A DNA stretch of 64,000 bases from Rotaria sp. Silwood1 (Eukaryota > Rotifera > Eurotatoria > Philodinida > Philodinidae). The notes beneath the pieces were generated by a model. That model was not told where the DNA came from. It saw only the letters and a list, made by a program, of their open reading frames with translations, and did no database searches. The position numbers and the translations under genes were made by a program. Below, piece after piece: positions 47,943-61,827 of the stretch. Within the stretch, counting starts at the first letter, position 1, and every line of letters starts with the position of its first letter. Where the stretch lies: positions 1,087,661 to 1,151,660 of the forward strand of contig CAJNOP010000016.1 in assembly GCA_905250075.1 (NCBI GenBank). The letters are read 5' to 3'.

Positions 47943-50900
47943 ATGTCACTAATTATTAAATATATTATGAAAATATTCATATTTATTTTATTATTCATTC
48001 AAATAATTTCTTCTCTTGAATTAAGTAATTATTTAAAATTATTTAAAATTTACTTATTGAATTTCTTTAACTTCATATAGAAAAATTATCAATATGTCAA
48101 ACAGCATTAGGTATGCAATCAGGTTCTATTCCTGATTCAGCTATATCAGTATCGAGTAGTTATGATTCAAATACTGTTGGATCTAAAGCTAGTCGGTAAG
48201 TGATATAATTAAAGATATAATATCTATAGATTGCTCTTGTATTTTATATAGAGCTCGAACGGAACAGTATGGTGGTGCATGGTGTCCATTAAATCAAATA
48301 AATTCAATACCAAATGAATGGTTAGAAATAGATTTTGGAAATTTAACTTATTTAACACAAGTTGAAACGCAAGGACGTTTTAATAATGGACGAGGAAAAG
48401 AATATGCTGATTATTATATTTTAATGTATACACGATTGGATAATACTAAAAAAAATGAAACATTATGGATTGAATATAAATTAAAAAATGACAATATTAA
48501 TTCGACATGGATACAAGCTAATCAAAATACTTATATTGGAGAAATTCGTCAATTAAGTAAGTGATAAGATGAATTCAAAATCAATAAAGAAATTTTTTTC
48601 AAATCGGAATTTCGATTTTTCGAAAGAAAATAGTAAGTGTAAGCTTCAAGTCTAAGGTTTCTGCTTCTCTTTTTCTAGTCTCTTTTGGGCTTTAGCAATG
48701 GGAAACGTTTTAGAGATCAATGTCTGTATTTCACTGAACAACTCAGGGTAGCAGATTCCTTTTCTATAGTTCCTTAACAACGAAAAAGATTATAAACAGC
48801 ATTAAAAATAGGACTTGCACAATTCAAGAACATTTCAACATCTTTCTTAAAATTTAAATAGCTGGAATACATTAGTGAATTTTCTTAATAGTGTAGTTTC
48901 TGACTTTTGCACAGATAAACAAGCTGTATTGATGTACTATAGTCATCATATGATCAATATAAAAGGCATACATTGATCAATTTATTATATTGTAAATAAG
49001 CAGTATAGGTATTTTTGAGTTTATTGAGATGCATAATAGCATATTGAAGCATGCGATGAATATAATGGATGTGTACTAAAAGCTTATTTGTCGGTTAAAT
49101 TGATGATTAGAATAACAATAAGGTTAAATTATGAAATACGGAATAAAAAATAAAAAGACAATAGCGAGCAAATAGTCAAAAAAAAAAAACAAAAAAAAGA
49201 ATCATATTCTTGTGGTATCGAAAATTCAGGTTAACGAATGATTTGTGTAATCAGTTTTTTTGAAATGTAACTTTATTATTCTATGACTACACTTGAATTT
49301 TTGCTAGAGGATACTATAGATTATATAATGGAATAACATTACTAGCTGACTATCAAATTGAGTCTATGCAAAAATTGAAAGGAAATCTATGTTCAAAAAA
49401 GTGTCAAATTAACTTATCAAATTTTTCAATTTATATACTTCACATAAATGACAATGAATTTATAGTGAAAAGTAACGTCTCCATTGTCCATCAATATCTT
49501 GAATAACTATGTTCAGAAGTGTTACTCTCGACATTTTACTATTCGAATAAAAATAATTGATTAAGTTTTTGCTGTTGTGTTTGGAACTAGGGTAATTGCA
49601 GCGGATCTTGACCCTAAGTGCTATAGAATGTCAGTAAAAGAAAATTTTTTGTTCGAAAATATAGATATATATAAGACAGATTGTTTTTCTGGTCATTATC
49701 TATTCTTTAAGAATAGATAGAGTCTCTTAGAGATTGTTTACTTTACATATTTTGTATTAGTATAACAAGAATAAAAAAAAATACATATAAGTTCTACATT
49801 TTCACTTCAATGGAGCTGTACTAAGAAGCTTTGTTTTTTTATTTAGATCCACCTATTGTAGCTAAACGACTTCGTTTTTATCCTGTTAGTAAACAAATGC
49901 GAACTGTATGCATGCGTGTAGAAGTGTAAGTATAAAATTTCATTTTAAGTCCAATTTACTATTCTCTTCGATTTAGTTATGGTTGTTTATTTTCTGATGG
50001 TATTGTATCTTATACAATGCCACAAGGACGTATTGATGTAAATTCTTTTGGTGATGATACTTACGATGGAAAATATATTCCTTCTACAAACATGTTAATT
50101 AATGGTCTAGGACAATTATCTGATGGTATAACAGGTTCAGAAGAAATATCAATTATTGATGGTCATCAACCATGGATTGGTTGGTCAAATGAAACAAGTC
50201 CATATATAACAATTAAATTTCAATTTGATTCTATTCGTCAAATAAATCGTTTAACAATACATACAAATAATTTATTTTCAAAAGAAATTCTTATATTTAA
50301 AACTGTAATTATATCATTTTCAAAAATTGATGATGAAAAAAATTATTCAAATGTCATTATTTATCAACATAATCGTGATGACATATTTGAAATAGCTCGT
50401 CCAATATTAATTGAATTAAATAATCATATAGCTAAATTTGTACGTTTAGATTTATATTTTGATTCGAAATGGTTATTAATTAGTGAAATAACATTCGATT
50501 CACAGATATATAATGAAAAGATTGAAAAGAACAATGAAATCAAAGAAAAAATTCTCAAAAAATCTTTTAATATCGACGGTAATTTACGTAAACATTATCG
50601 AGAGATGCAAAAAACAACAGTATTAGTGAATTCATCTGGAAAAGTATCATCAGTTATTACAATTGAATTATCTTTAGCTTTTTTTATTGGTGCTTTATTA
50701 ATTATTACTATTCTATTAATTGTTTCACTTATGTGGATTCTTCAACGAAAGAAAAAATTACAATTTCAAAAGTAGATATTCTTAAAAAAACCTATTTTTT
50801 GTTATGTATATATATATATTTATATTTTTTTAGATTAACTGAAAAACCATGTAATAATTCATCATGTTATGCTTATCCAACATTACAAATACGTGAATTT

Positions 50901-52521
50901 CATGATTTAAATGCACCTATTGAAAATGCTATTGATGATCGTGAATATGCAATACCAGATGTAAATTTTTATTCGACATTTTCACCTAAACATAATTTGA
51001 CTAGTCCTCATCTACTACGAGCGTTAACAATAAATTCAAACAATATGAATTCATATCCAACATTAAAACCAATTTCACATTGTTGTATTCATCAACAACA
51101 ATATTTACCTATATATCAACAATCACCAATATTATTTTCTCCAATAGAAGAAACTTCACCGATTGAAGCTACTTGCGGAAATAGTTTAATGATTACAATG
51201 AATATAATCATGGACAATAAACAGATATCAATAAAAGAAATAAATAATGATGATTTAACTTGTGTTGAAAATATTGGTCGTGGCTTATTTGGAAATATAC
51301 ATCTAGCTGAAGTAAAAGTAACTAATAATGATAACAAGATAGAAAAACAAAATGTAATTATTAAATCATTAAATGATAATGTAGATGCTCAACAAAAGTA
51401 AGTTATGAACCAAAGAAGATGTTTCTGATCATATTAATGCTGTTATAATTCTCAAAAAGAATTTTATGAACCTACAGTTATGATTGATTCGATGACATTG
51501 TTAGTTGAAATTTTCAGATTCTTCAACATCTCTATTCTAAACATCTATGAATATTCAATAATTGTATAGTGAAAATGTCTGAAATTGTCTGTTCTTTTTT
51601 TGAAAGACAATCGAATTCTTGCTAAAAATCAAATCCTTCAAGAAACATATTCTTGAATAGATTGTTCAAATCTAATTATTATTTAATTTTTATTCGTTGA
51701 GTACGTTGTAACTTTGATTAAGTTAATTTAAATGAAATCAAATTCGATTGTTAAAAATATAATCTAATATTTTTAGAGCATTATTTTGGAAAGAAATTGA
51801 ATTACTTTCAGTATTGAATAATGTAAATGTATGTTCTCTATTGGGTATTTTAAACTCTCAACGAACAGTAGCTGTATTTGAATATTATTCACTTGATTTA
51901 TATCAATATCTTCGTCAACAATCAATACCATTAGATAATTGTTCAGCATCAAGTTTTTTACTTTCATTAGCATGTCAAATAGCATCCGGAATGAAATATT
52001 TATCATCTCTTCAAATAATTCATCGAGATTTGGCTGCAAGAAATTGTTTAGTCTCACTCACAGATCATCAATTACATTTAACTGATATTGCTATGGCTAA
52101 ATCAGTATATGCAAATGATTATGCACGAGTTGGGCCATATCAATCTCGTATTGCAATACGATGGTCTGCTTGGGAGTCTATATTTCTTAATAAATTTTCT
52201 TTGAAATCCGATGTTTGGTCATTTGGTGTAACACTTTATGAATTATTTACGTATGCACGACAACGTCCTTATCATACATTAACAAATGAACAATTTGTAC
52301 AACAACTTGCTTGTTTAACACAAACAGAATTATCACCATCATGTTTAATCGTAAATAATCTTCTTTTACCACAACCAGAATTATGTTCAAAAGAAATTTA
52401 TGATATGATGTGCGAATGTTGGCAAAGAGATTCTCAACATCGACCATCATTTGCTGATATACATACATTTTTACTTGGTAAAGCATCTGGTTCAGCTTCT
52501 TTGACATTACCAGGACTATAG
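47943..52521 (+). CDS. Discoidin domain receptor-like tyrosine kinase
   Basis: Seven exons: 47943–48024, 48081–48195, 48252–48556, 49847–49925, 49977–50771, 50834–51397 and 51777–52521; 894 residues. A signal peptide (to about residue 24) is followed by a discoidin/F5-8C domain (from about 33, ALGMQSGSIPD…GAWCPLNQ…) and a second jelly-roll region (NGLGQLSDGITG…PWIGWSNET). The transmembrane helix lies at about 421–446, followed by an RKKK stop, a juxtamembrane region with tyrosines, and a kinase domain from about 600. GRGLFG loop, NVIIK lysine, KEIELL glutamate and HRDLAARN (about 728) are intact, but the DFG motif reads DIA (about 749). DDRs are collagen receptors; ligand binding here is inferred. 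AATAAA lies at 52705. Confidence 0.9.
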
Positions 52522-54906
52522 ATGTTGTATTTGTTTTTTTGAAAAATGAACCAGACGATTTAGTATTGTTTATAAATACAGATTTTGTGATTGTTTTTTT
52601 CTTTTATTTTTAATTTTGTACTAAAATATTGCTTCAGTCAAATTTCTCATTCGAGTTCATGAATATCTAGATGTATATAAATTTTAATGATAATATAAAT
52701 ACATAATAAAAATTTCGACAATGTTTTGAACATTATTTGCAATTAAAAGACACATCAAGGCTATTTCGAACAGTAAGAGATATATACAATTCGAAGTATG
52801 GTGTCGCGAATTAACACATTAAGTATTGTATCTTGGCGATCAAAATAATTCAATAGAGAAAAATAGAAGTAGGCGTATATTTTGATCATGATTTCCGTTA
52901 CTTGAAGTTACATGAAATTAGATATCTGCTTACATTCTTCGCGCTTAACGAGATATATTTTTAGCAAATGTCATGGACGCATGGAACTATTGCAAACACT
53001 ATGCAATCTTGAGATGGCAACGTTTCTTGTGTGTTTGTAGAAAATCGATTGTTTGGATAATTTTTTTCGTGATAATATTATCAACCAAGAAAAATATTTT
53101 TACTATGATATAAAGCTCTTTTTAAGTACAGAAATAAGAAGATTATCTGAGATGAACTCTATTTGATTTGACAAAGATAGAATTCATCGATATTTGAGAT
53201 TTGAAGTCTTGCAATTTCTGGAGAATACTTCTCCAAGATAGTGCAATAGAAGTGGCCACTCATGTCAATGAGCATCATCGATAACTGAGCTGACACGACT
53301 CAATTTTTTTTATAAAAGCATGAAGGAGAATAACTATTACTAGACACGTGTCAAAAATCAAGTTCAATTGAAAATGAAAATGCACAATAAGGTCTAACAG
53401 ATTTCAAAATAAAATTTCAATGATGCTTTTAGAAATATTTTCAAAAAAAATGATAAATTTGTGTATTGCATTTTTAAGTGATCATTTTGTACACGTACTA
53501 GAGGCAAAGTTATTTGAAATAAATGTTCAATGAATATGGAATGAAGCAATAAAAGCCTCCTCTGAATCGGTTCAACGACCAAAGAAATATACACATTTCT
53601 TTTTCGACCGAACTTTTAGAAGACCCTGTATATGTATACAACATTATGATAAAAGAAATTTTCTTTGCGATTCTTTACTGATAGCTTACATGAAGCCCTG
53701 GATATTTCTTTTCTTTCATCATGTTACAAGAGACCTGGTTTGTTTGTTTCCTGTATAAAGACATATAAGTTGTTGATGAAGAGAAGATTTATAATTTAAG
53801 ATAGGTTTTAATCAGTGATAATGCGTTTCTGTAAGTCCAACAAATGAATTTAGAATGAAACATAAAGATATTCGTCACATTTATATGACATAGGTGACAT
53901 ATTTGTAATTGTAAAACATAGTTTTTCGATTGGAGAAATTTCTGAAAGGAAGTGCGATCGTCCGTCGTCTCCCGTTCACTCATTTTCCTAAATCTATCAC
54001 CGTTCCGCCATACAAAATATCACATCTTTCTCTATATAAAGATAATCTGATTTTACTGCCGTTTATTTCTTTTTCTTTTCAGTTGTTCTATTTATTTTCT
54101 TTCTTATAGAAGTGAGAAAAGACACAATAAAAAGCATTCTTAGACGAAGAAATTGAAAATTTGGGTAATATATTCAGTGATTAATGATCAAAAATACGAA
54201 CTATTAATCTCTGTCATCAATAGATTTCAAGAAAGACTATAAATAGCAATGACAAATAAATAAACAACAAGGACACGGAAACAATAACAAGGAAAGATGT
54301 ACAGTAGAATAATGGTAATAAGTTAATCATCGGAATAACATGCAGCGCCCATCTAGTCAATGCATGAGAAAAAAGTTTTTTGGTAATTTTGTTTCTACAC
54401 ATTACTCGAATAACCAAAAAAATAATGAAAAATATTATAATCACATTTATGGGCTATTATAAACATCCATAATTCTATTTTAAGTCAATGTTTGTGCAGA
54501 GTAATAGCAAAAGCTAAAAACATACATGCATATTTACTTTCATCTCTGTTATAGAATGAATAAGTTATATGTGGTGGTACTTTCTTTCTTTCTTCTGTTC
54601 TGCTTTAGTATGTAGATGATATGTAAGATATACATATATGCCATTTCTTTCCTGTCCTTCTCTTCTCTTGATATAGTAGATGTGTTTTCCATCTCATAAT
54701 GTCTTTTTCCAGCTATCCTTGGATGTTTTCTTAGTTCATTCATCTCTATATAGTTGTCGTTTGAAAAATAAAAAAAAAAAGAGATTTTTTAGTATTGATC
54801 TGTTAGATCAATACCCCGTTAATAATTCCATGTTCAATGGCATGAATGACTGATCTAATCGTTTTTTTTTCATGCTCACAAAAGACGAGAGAATAGATAT
54901 ATATGG
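52522..54906. other. Spacer, no gene seen
   Basis: The receptor 3' UTR and an A/T-rich region. Short hydrophobic frames on the minus strand (around 54217–54444) look like translated T-runs, not genes. Confidence 0.4.
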
Positions 54907-55278
54907 GGGTGACCAGTTTAGCTTGGTACCCTACTTCTTTTTTTCGCACATGTAGCTTCTATAAGGCATCAGAAAAACATGTTTTTTTATCAATTATACC
55001 ACTGATATAATACTGATGATCTGTCAAGGGTAATAGGTCTATATCTTGTTTGAAACTGAAATAATCAAATGTCTACAAGACCTCTTCTGGTATTTATGTA
55101 CTGGTTTTGGGAAGACATTTGGTTATTTTGATTTCAAACAAGATATAGACCCATTATCCTTGACAGATCATCAGTATTATATCAGCACTATAATTGGTAA
55201 AAGAGGCCATATCATTCTGATGTATTATGGAAGTTACACATACAAAAAGAGTTAGAGTATTCGGCTAAGCTGGGTACC
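54907..55278. repeat. 372-bp fold-back element
   Basis: Two arms of about 180 bp in inverted orientation. CTGATATAATACTGATGATC, TGTCAAGG and TATATCTTGTTTGAAA on the left recur as complements on the right (TTTCAAACAAGATATA, CCTTGACA, GATCATCAGTATTATATCAG). The outer ends are GGGTGACCAG and its diverged partner CTGGGTACCC. The open frame at 55046–55255 is only the translation of one arm. It stands in the upstream region of the ATP-grasp-like gene. Confidence 0.8.
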
Positions 55279-55389
55279 CTCTATACATATATATAAAAAC
55301 AATTAATATGCTCTCAATGGATCAATATAATTTTCTTTCTTTATACTTTGATTTATTTAACTGTTTTAATTTTTTTTTCAGCGTAATCA

Positions 55390-57254
55390 ATGACAGCCAC
55401 ATCTTTTGACACAGTTCTCCAATGCACGCCAAATCTTCATCATCATGATAATCATCTATTATCTCATGAACTTAATTTAACCAATCTATGTTCTGATGCT
55501 TTAGCTGCTTGGGGTATTAATCATCCAGCCGATTTAAGTTATCGTGTTGAATTAGCACGTCGTATAGCATTAACATTTAATAATGCTGAACAAATTATAC
55601 TTATAGATGATACTGCACTTGTTATACCTCAATCAGAACGTATTATTTTTCATGACATACGTGGTTGTGAACGATCATTATTACCAGGCTTATGGTTATC
55701 AGCTGGTTTTCGTTATGGCGGACGGATACTTGTTTATTGTCCACCAAATCCAGTTGAAATGGAAGCATATTTGAAATTGAAAAGATTAATTGAAGGACAT
55801 CTTCAACGTTCAGTACCTATTCAAATTTTTTATGAAGATTCCAATTGTCATTTATATGAACTTATAAGCATTTTTCAAGACAATTTGAATAAATACAATG
55901 AATTATGTGAATTATTTGCACAAAGATCATCAAAAGAATTTTATCCTGAATATCATGTTTATATGTTGAAAAGACATATTAATGAAATAACAAAAGGAAT
56001 TCGTCGGTCATTTGTTTTTCCATATGAAATGACAGAATTTCATCGACATGAACTTCAATCATATTCTGATCGTTTAACGTTACCTGATATGCCAATTAAT
56101 GATAAAGCTAAACATAATTTATTCTTAAAATCCAAAGGATTTCATTCATTACCTATTTTAATTGCCGTTTCAACAAATGGAAAACTAATTGATAATTATC
56201 AAGAATATGTTCAAACTATGGAACATCTTGATTCAATACCTACTGAAAATATTTTAGAAAATATTCAAAAATTTGCTCGTGGAGTTATTCAAGCTATTGA
56301 TATATTACATACTCAATATAATGTTTCAGCATTTGTTAAATTGGATGCAAATGGTGCAGCTGGTTGGTCATGTATGAGTCCTAAAACACATTCTTTTATG
56401 CATAACTATGACGAAAATCAAGAAAAACGTATTGACTATTTATGTGAATATATTCAAATGAAAGTTGTCGGCCAACATTTACCAAAATTAGCTGTAATCG
56501 AAGAATTTATTCAACCTCAAAAACGCTCTGGTGATATCGATGCAGACTACACAGTTTGTGGATTCGTTCTTGGAGGAAAATTTTTTCCAACATCAATTAA
56601 TTTATGTGGCACTATAAATGACAGTTATGTTGAACAGGTAAAATTGTTTTGAAAAAAAAAAAAGAAAGACTTGAAGAGAAATTCTAACTCTAGTGGACGT
56701 CATCATCAGCTAGTGATTTAAATGATTCAGATATCTACTGGCAACATATGTTTCAAACATATTCATTAATGGTTAAGTTAGAAGCATCAGAATTCGGTTA
56801 TACAAACGGAATATATGCAGGTGATTTATTTGTAACAAAAGATGGTCGTCATAAACAACGTGATTGGAATATTCGTCGTGGTGGACGATCATCTCCTGAA
56901 TCATTAATTATATTTGGTATGCCCAACTATGAAACAAAAGTTAATCTATCCTTAGCTGATTATGGATTAAATAAAAAGTTAAATAATATTGAATTATTTC
57001 GTATTTATACAAAAATATGTCAATGTTTATTAGATGATTATGATATGTATGTCTTTTCAAGTGCATTTGGTTATTGTGGAAAAGATGATGAGAAAAATGA
57101 TTATTTAAAATTTAATATACTTGTTCATCCAAAACGGCTTGCAAAGTTCGATCAAAATGGTCAAAAAATGATATTATCAAGATGTCAACATAAGGAAAGA
57201 GCAACGGAAATTATCAAAGAAATTGCAAAGAAAATTTTTCAAAATACAATTTAA
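55390..57254 (+). CDS. ATP-grasp-like ligase, substrate unknown
   Basis: Two exons, 55390–56637 and 56694–57254, with a 56-nt intron, encode 602 residues. The second half looks like an ATP-grasp fold: VKLDANGAAGWSC (about 316), AVIEEFIQP with the E371/E372 pair typical of the adenine-binding hinge, then GIYAGDLF and DWNIRRGGRSSPE (from D473), which resembles the metal/phosphate-binding N-R-GG segment of peptide ligases of this fold. The first 250 residues may be a pre-ATP-grasp domain. There is no signal peptide or membrane segment. A TTTTTTTTCAG acceptor just before the ATG suggests a 5' UTR intron. The product is uncertain; similarity to bacterial-type ligases would fit horizontal transfer, which I cannot test here. 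Confidence 0.6.
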
Positions 57255-57917
57255 TTTTTTTGTAGTTTTTAATTTTTAAAATTAGTTCGTTTTAAATTGT
57301 GAACTTAACGCAATAGACAGCGCAGAATATATCGAACAAAAAGTCAATTTTTTTTGTTGTGCACACTTCAATACACTTTAAAATCTTTATTCTATGTTCA
57401 TGTGATAGAGGGTGTTTTGCTATACAAAACTATCGACTTTCGTTTTCAAACAAATTTTTCTTGTTAGATCACAATGGACAATATGAACATCTCTGAAATC
57501 GTCAAACTTCGATTTTCTGCACATATCATCTATTTATGGAAGAATTCTCTCATGGAGATCGATCCCAAAAATGAAGTATTTAGCAACAATCTATAGAAAA
57601 TTTTGTGCTTTCTGCTCTCATGATCTTTTTAATGTTCCTAGTGCTGTCGTTCAGAAGAAAAAATCTTGAAACTAATGCCTAGAAAATGATATTTTCCAAC
57701 GCGAGACTAGCTTTGCGACACGTTCATTCTATGTCGTCGGATTTAAAATTACTCTGAACAAAACAATGTAACTGTTAATTTAAAGATTAACAATAATTAG
57801 TTTGTCTTGAATTAAGGAAGGACAATCACATAATTGTGTCTGAAAAAGTTGTTTTGTTAATCTTTTCACATTTTTTACTTCAAATTATTTTTTCACAAAT
57901 ATTTATTCTAAATTTTT
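57255..57917. other. Spacer downstream of ATP-grasp-like gene
   Basis: A/T-rich 3' flank with no supported gene. Confidence 0.4.
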
Positions 57918-58620
57918 GAAACATACATCAGAAGATGGACAATGTGGTGGCATATTTGAAATTTCGGATCAGTCTTCATTAAAAACTTTGCATCATTGTC
58001 TCATTTTATTGACTGTCATATTTAGACAATCAACAAAGTGGAAATCTTTTGCATTTTGCTCCAATAAGAAAATGTTATTTGAATCCGAATTTCATCAATT
58101 CTGTACAGCGATAAATTCTCTATTGAATAAATAAAGAATGAAATTTTGAAAGTATATTGAAATGTTTCAAAAAAGAAAAGAAAATTGTCTCATGTAAATT
58201 ACTCTATCCATTATAAAGACATGAATACAATAAATGATTTGGTTTTTCATTTGGAGAAAGGAAACTGGACTGTTCACAGTCTATATTTGTATGACGTAAT
58301 GATGAATGAAGTAAGGAATTTGGTAAAAATTGTAGAATATTTAGTAATGAAATAGATCTTACTCAAAAAATTTGAATGTTATCACAAGCATGGAGTTGTA
58401 GACTGGAATTTAACTCTTATGAAACTAGCCCTTTCGAATCTTCTTAGATTCAGTTGCCAACAGGTTTGTTTTATGACATCGATAGTATTGAAAATTATCT
58501 TCCATCATAGGATTGTTGATGTTTGGTGCATGATCCTGTTTCAACTCATCTTACGAATCGTATATCCTGTGAATATCTTTCTATTTTACAATTTCTGTTT
58601 GTTTTATATGAGAAATAGTA
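57918..58620 (+). pseudogene. Decayed coding segments, unassigned
   Basis: Several protein-like stretches appear without a consistent gene model. They are 57918–58134 (KHTSEDGQCGGIFEISDQSS…AINSLLNK, no ATG start), 58257–58352 (GNWTVHSLYLYDVMMNEVRN…) and about 58378–58520 (MLSQAWSCRLEFNSYETSPF, a stop, then IQLPTGLFYDIDSIENYLPS). In-frame stops and the lack of joining splice sites indicate a dead gene. I cannot name the family. The segments may belong with those at 59757–62000. Confidence 0.35.
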
Positions 58621-59756
58621 GATACTAAAATCTCGAAAGACCATTCTCATCATATATGAAGAGCACTTGGTCGATCTTGATTAAAATATTACATTATAAT
58701 TGTGGATACAGAAGTTCTTTAAAGATATCAGTGGAGTCTTTACAGCTCTGTGATATTTAAATTTAGTAAAAGCGCACTTAGCATCTTTTCTTAAACAAGA
58801 ATTTACAATAAAAAAATAAGTCGAATTTCGGAGTATACTTCAGTTTCTAATATGGTTACTATTATTTCTTCTTGATAAGCCAGTCTTGTCTTTTATTCAG
58901 ATTTATGTAATCATGCAAACTATGTATTTTTTTTTTATATACCCATATCACGAGTCGGAAAAATTCATTGGTATTCAAGAAACGCAATGAGTTGATAAAG
59001 CTAGTCATTCTTTTATTCAAAAGTATTTGAAAAGTGAATACTCGACAAATTATTGGTTTGATACATCGAAATCTGTATCTCTGTCCGCTTTATCGAGAAT
59101 AATGAATAATGATCTATATTTTGTTGTTCATGAACGATTTGAATTTTTCCTGCTCGAATATCATGATTAATAGAAGTGTGTTCAGAGGTCAGATGAAACA
59201 TGAGCCCGTTACAAATTAAATCACAAAAATATTTACTTCATATTTATAGTTATGATACATTTCAGTTTATACTATTATTTATAATACTCTTCTTGTCCTC
59301 ATTTATTCTCATTAGTATTATTATAGGAAAGTGCATGATTTTGCTCAATCGAATTCTATAAAAATATGGTTTTATATCACATTGCACAGGTATCCAGAAA
59401 TATTTTCTTATCATGGCTAGTCTTCTTAGAACCAGAGATTATTCAAATAATTTAAGAGAAAAAAGAATGGAAAAAAACGTATTTATCTCACAACTATCTT
59501 CATATAGAACGGGTATTCTCTATCAAGAAGTTCTTATTTGTTTGCATTATCTCTGCTATCATTTTTATTAAAATTAATCATACGTCAAAATCATGTCTTT
59601 TCTACTTCTTTTCTATCTTCGTCTGCATAAGAAATTAAATTATCTTCAATTAACTGATTGTTTTTGATTAGAAAGGTTGTTTTTATATGTAACAGTAAAA
59701 CGAACCCCATTCAAACACTCTTATTTACATTAATACTTAAGAAAAATAGCTTCAAT

Positions 59757-60486
59757 AATAGATTGAAGTAGCTTCTTCTGGTCATCCATATGTGACTGTA
59801 AAACTACCTTATAATAATCATAGTTATTTTAGAGACGATTGATTCTGTCATTCACGACAAAGCCATATTGTGAATATTAAAGGGGAACAAAATAGGTCAT
59901 TAATTGCAGCTACTCATGAACTCTCACATTGATCCATGACTATTGACGGGTCATTGACACCATTATTTTCTCTAATTAGGCAATATCTACACAATTCAGA
60001 TAGTCTCATGTGGTACATGAACACGAATCTACGAATTAAACTAAATATCAACATTTTGATATTTGAGAGTGAATACATGATCTTTTTCTGTGATATGAGT
60101 TACGATTATTATGTTCGTATTATTTTTGTAGATTTAAATCTCGATTAATTTCTTCTTCAATATATATATAACGACTTCATCATTTCTTTGTTTTCAAATA
60201 TCAAATCGAATGATACATATTGCTGATCAAAATAATTGAAATAATGTCTTCACTCTCTTGTGGTATTTTCGATAAGCAAGAAGGAGACACTTGTATGCTT
60301 CTTTTCTATTAGAAATTTTTTAACTACTTAGGGTCTTGACAGTTCAATATAAAAGATCTGGAATGTACGTTTTATTCGATAAATCAGCTTGGTGCACAAG
60401 TGAGACATACAAATAGTTATGGAGTTGAACGAAAATATTTACGAAAGATAACATGGTTAATACTATATCATTCACCACTTGTATAA
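59757..60486 (+). pseudogene. Dead gene remnant with in-frame stops
   Basis: After an AATAATAG acceptor-like site, one frame reads IEVASSGHPYVTVKLPYN…YFRDD, stop, FCHSRQSHIVNIKGEQNR…THELSH, stop, SMTIDGSLTPLFSLIRQYLH and NSDSLMWYMNTNLRIKL (to about 60050). A second protein-like piece at about 60340–60486 reads LECTFYSINQLGAQVRHTNS then YGVERKYLRKITW. The TGA codons at the two breaks could each be a single-base change. The length of protein-like sequence on both sides argues against chance. Family not recognised. Confidence 0.45.
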
Positions 60487-60509
60487 AACATTGATAAAAT
60501 GCGAGTACG

Positions 60510-60632
60510 CGATTTTAGAGTATCATTTTTAGTTGACGTTGAATCTACTTAACTGAAATTGAATATTTTCAAATAACTAGTTGAAAAATGAGAAAATTTT
60601 TGATGTTAACGTCGATCAAAAATGCAAAATCG
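60510..60632. repeat. Short fold-back repeat
   Basis: CGATTTTAGAGTATCATTTT with AGTTGACGTT on the left pairs imperfectly with AACGTCGATCAAAAATGCAA and AATCG on the right. Total length is 123 bp. Confidence 0.5.
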
Positions 60633-61827
60633 ATAAGAAAAGATTATATTATGTAATACCAAGAATTATTTCATTAATTCTTGTACAAGATTATTACATT
60701 ACGCTTGTGGATACTAGTGTTTCTTATATTTTGGAGATGTTTTCTACTTAGTGATGCTACATTTCCTGGCTCCATATTGGTTTTCCCTTGAATATTATCA
60801 ACACTAATAGAATAATCTTGGCAGATTAAATATAACAAGTATTGTACACTAATAAACAGTGCAAGAAATACATCTACTCTGACTAAAGTCATCAAACAAA
60901 TGTGAACATATGACTCACAATGGAGCACAATCTGATATATTGAAAAACGATAGATCGCTTACAATAAAAAGCGTCAATACGCATAAGACTAGATGCATGT
61001 CTGAAAAAATTGATCGAATATTAGTTAACGAAAATATCAAAGAAATCAATGTTGTATAAAGAAAAGTATTTGTCAGTCGTGAATATTACTTTTTATAGTT
61101 TTTGTAACAGTGGTTTGAGGTAGTTGTGAATTTTTATACATTTCAGCGCACCTAAGTTCCAAAATCTGTCGAGCCATATAGAAAGCTCGAAATGTTTTAA
61201 CCGACTATTAATATCAGTTTGCTGACACAGAATTTTGTCGAGGCGCCGATGAATAAATGAGAGTTAAGGATCATCAAAGGATGAACATGTACAGTAGACA
61301 GATCATCATTCTGATAGTGGATATATCCAAGTTAATAAAAAAGAAAGATGTTTTCTCAACGATCGCTATTTGTTGTTTTCTCTAGAAATATGGTTTAAAT
61401 GTATTCGGCTTGACTAAACTCGTCAGTCTTGAACATTCTTTGACTAATTGGAAGCATTCCTAATAACATATATACTATCTATATTCTGATCTATTGGGTA
61501 GGTAGTATGGTTATCAGTTTTCCAGTTCTTGAAGATTTTCTTCTCAAGCAATGAATACACAAATCAAACTTTGTTTTGTGGCATTCTTAGATATATAGAA
61601 ATGTTTCTATAGTTTCGCCTATCAGTTTCTTCGAAACTGTTATGCCTATATTTGTTCCTAAGAACGGTAATCTAAAAGTGACATTCCTGAAACTTACGTA
61701 GTTTAATTACAATTATTCATGCTATTACGTCATTTTTGAAATGTCATTTGACTTATCAATGATAAATTAGGATTTTGTAGTTTCAGGTGTCTATAGATTA
61801 GAAATAAAAACTGGCATTTTTTTTCTA

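Noticed and set aside
54217-54444. Minus-strand hydrophobic frame resembling membrane helices
   Set aside because: Composition is explained by A-runs on the plus strand; there is no convincing start context or homolog.
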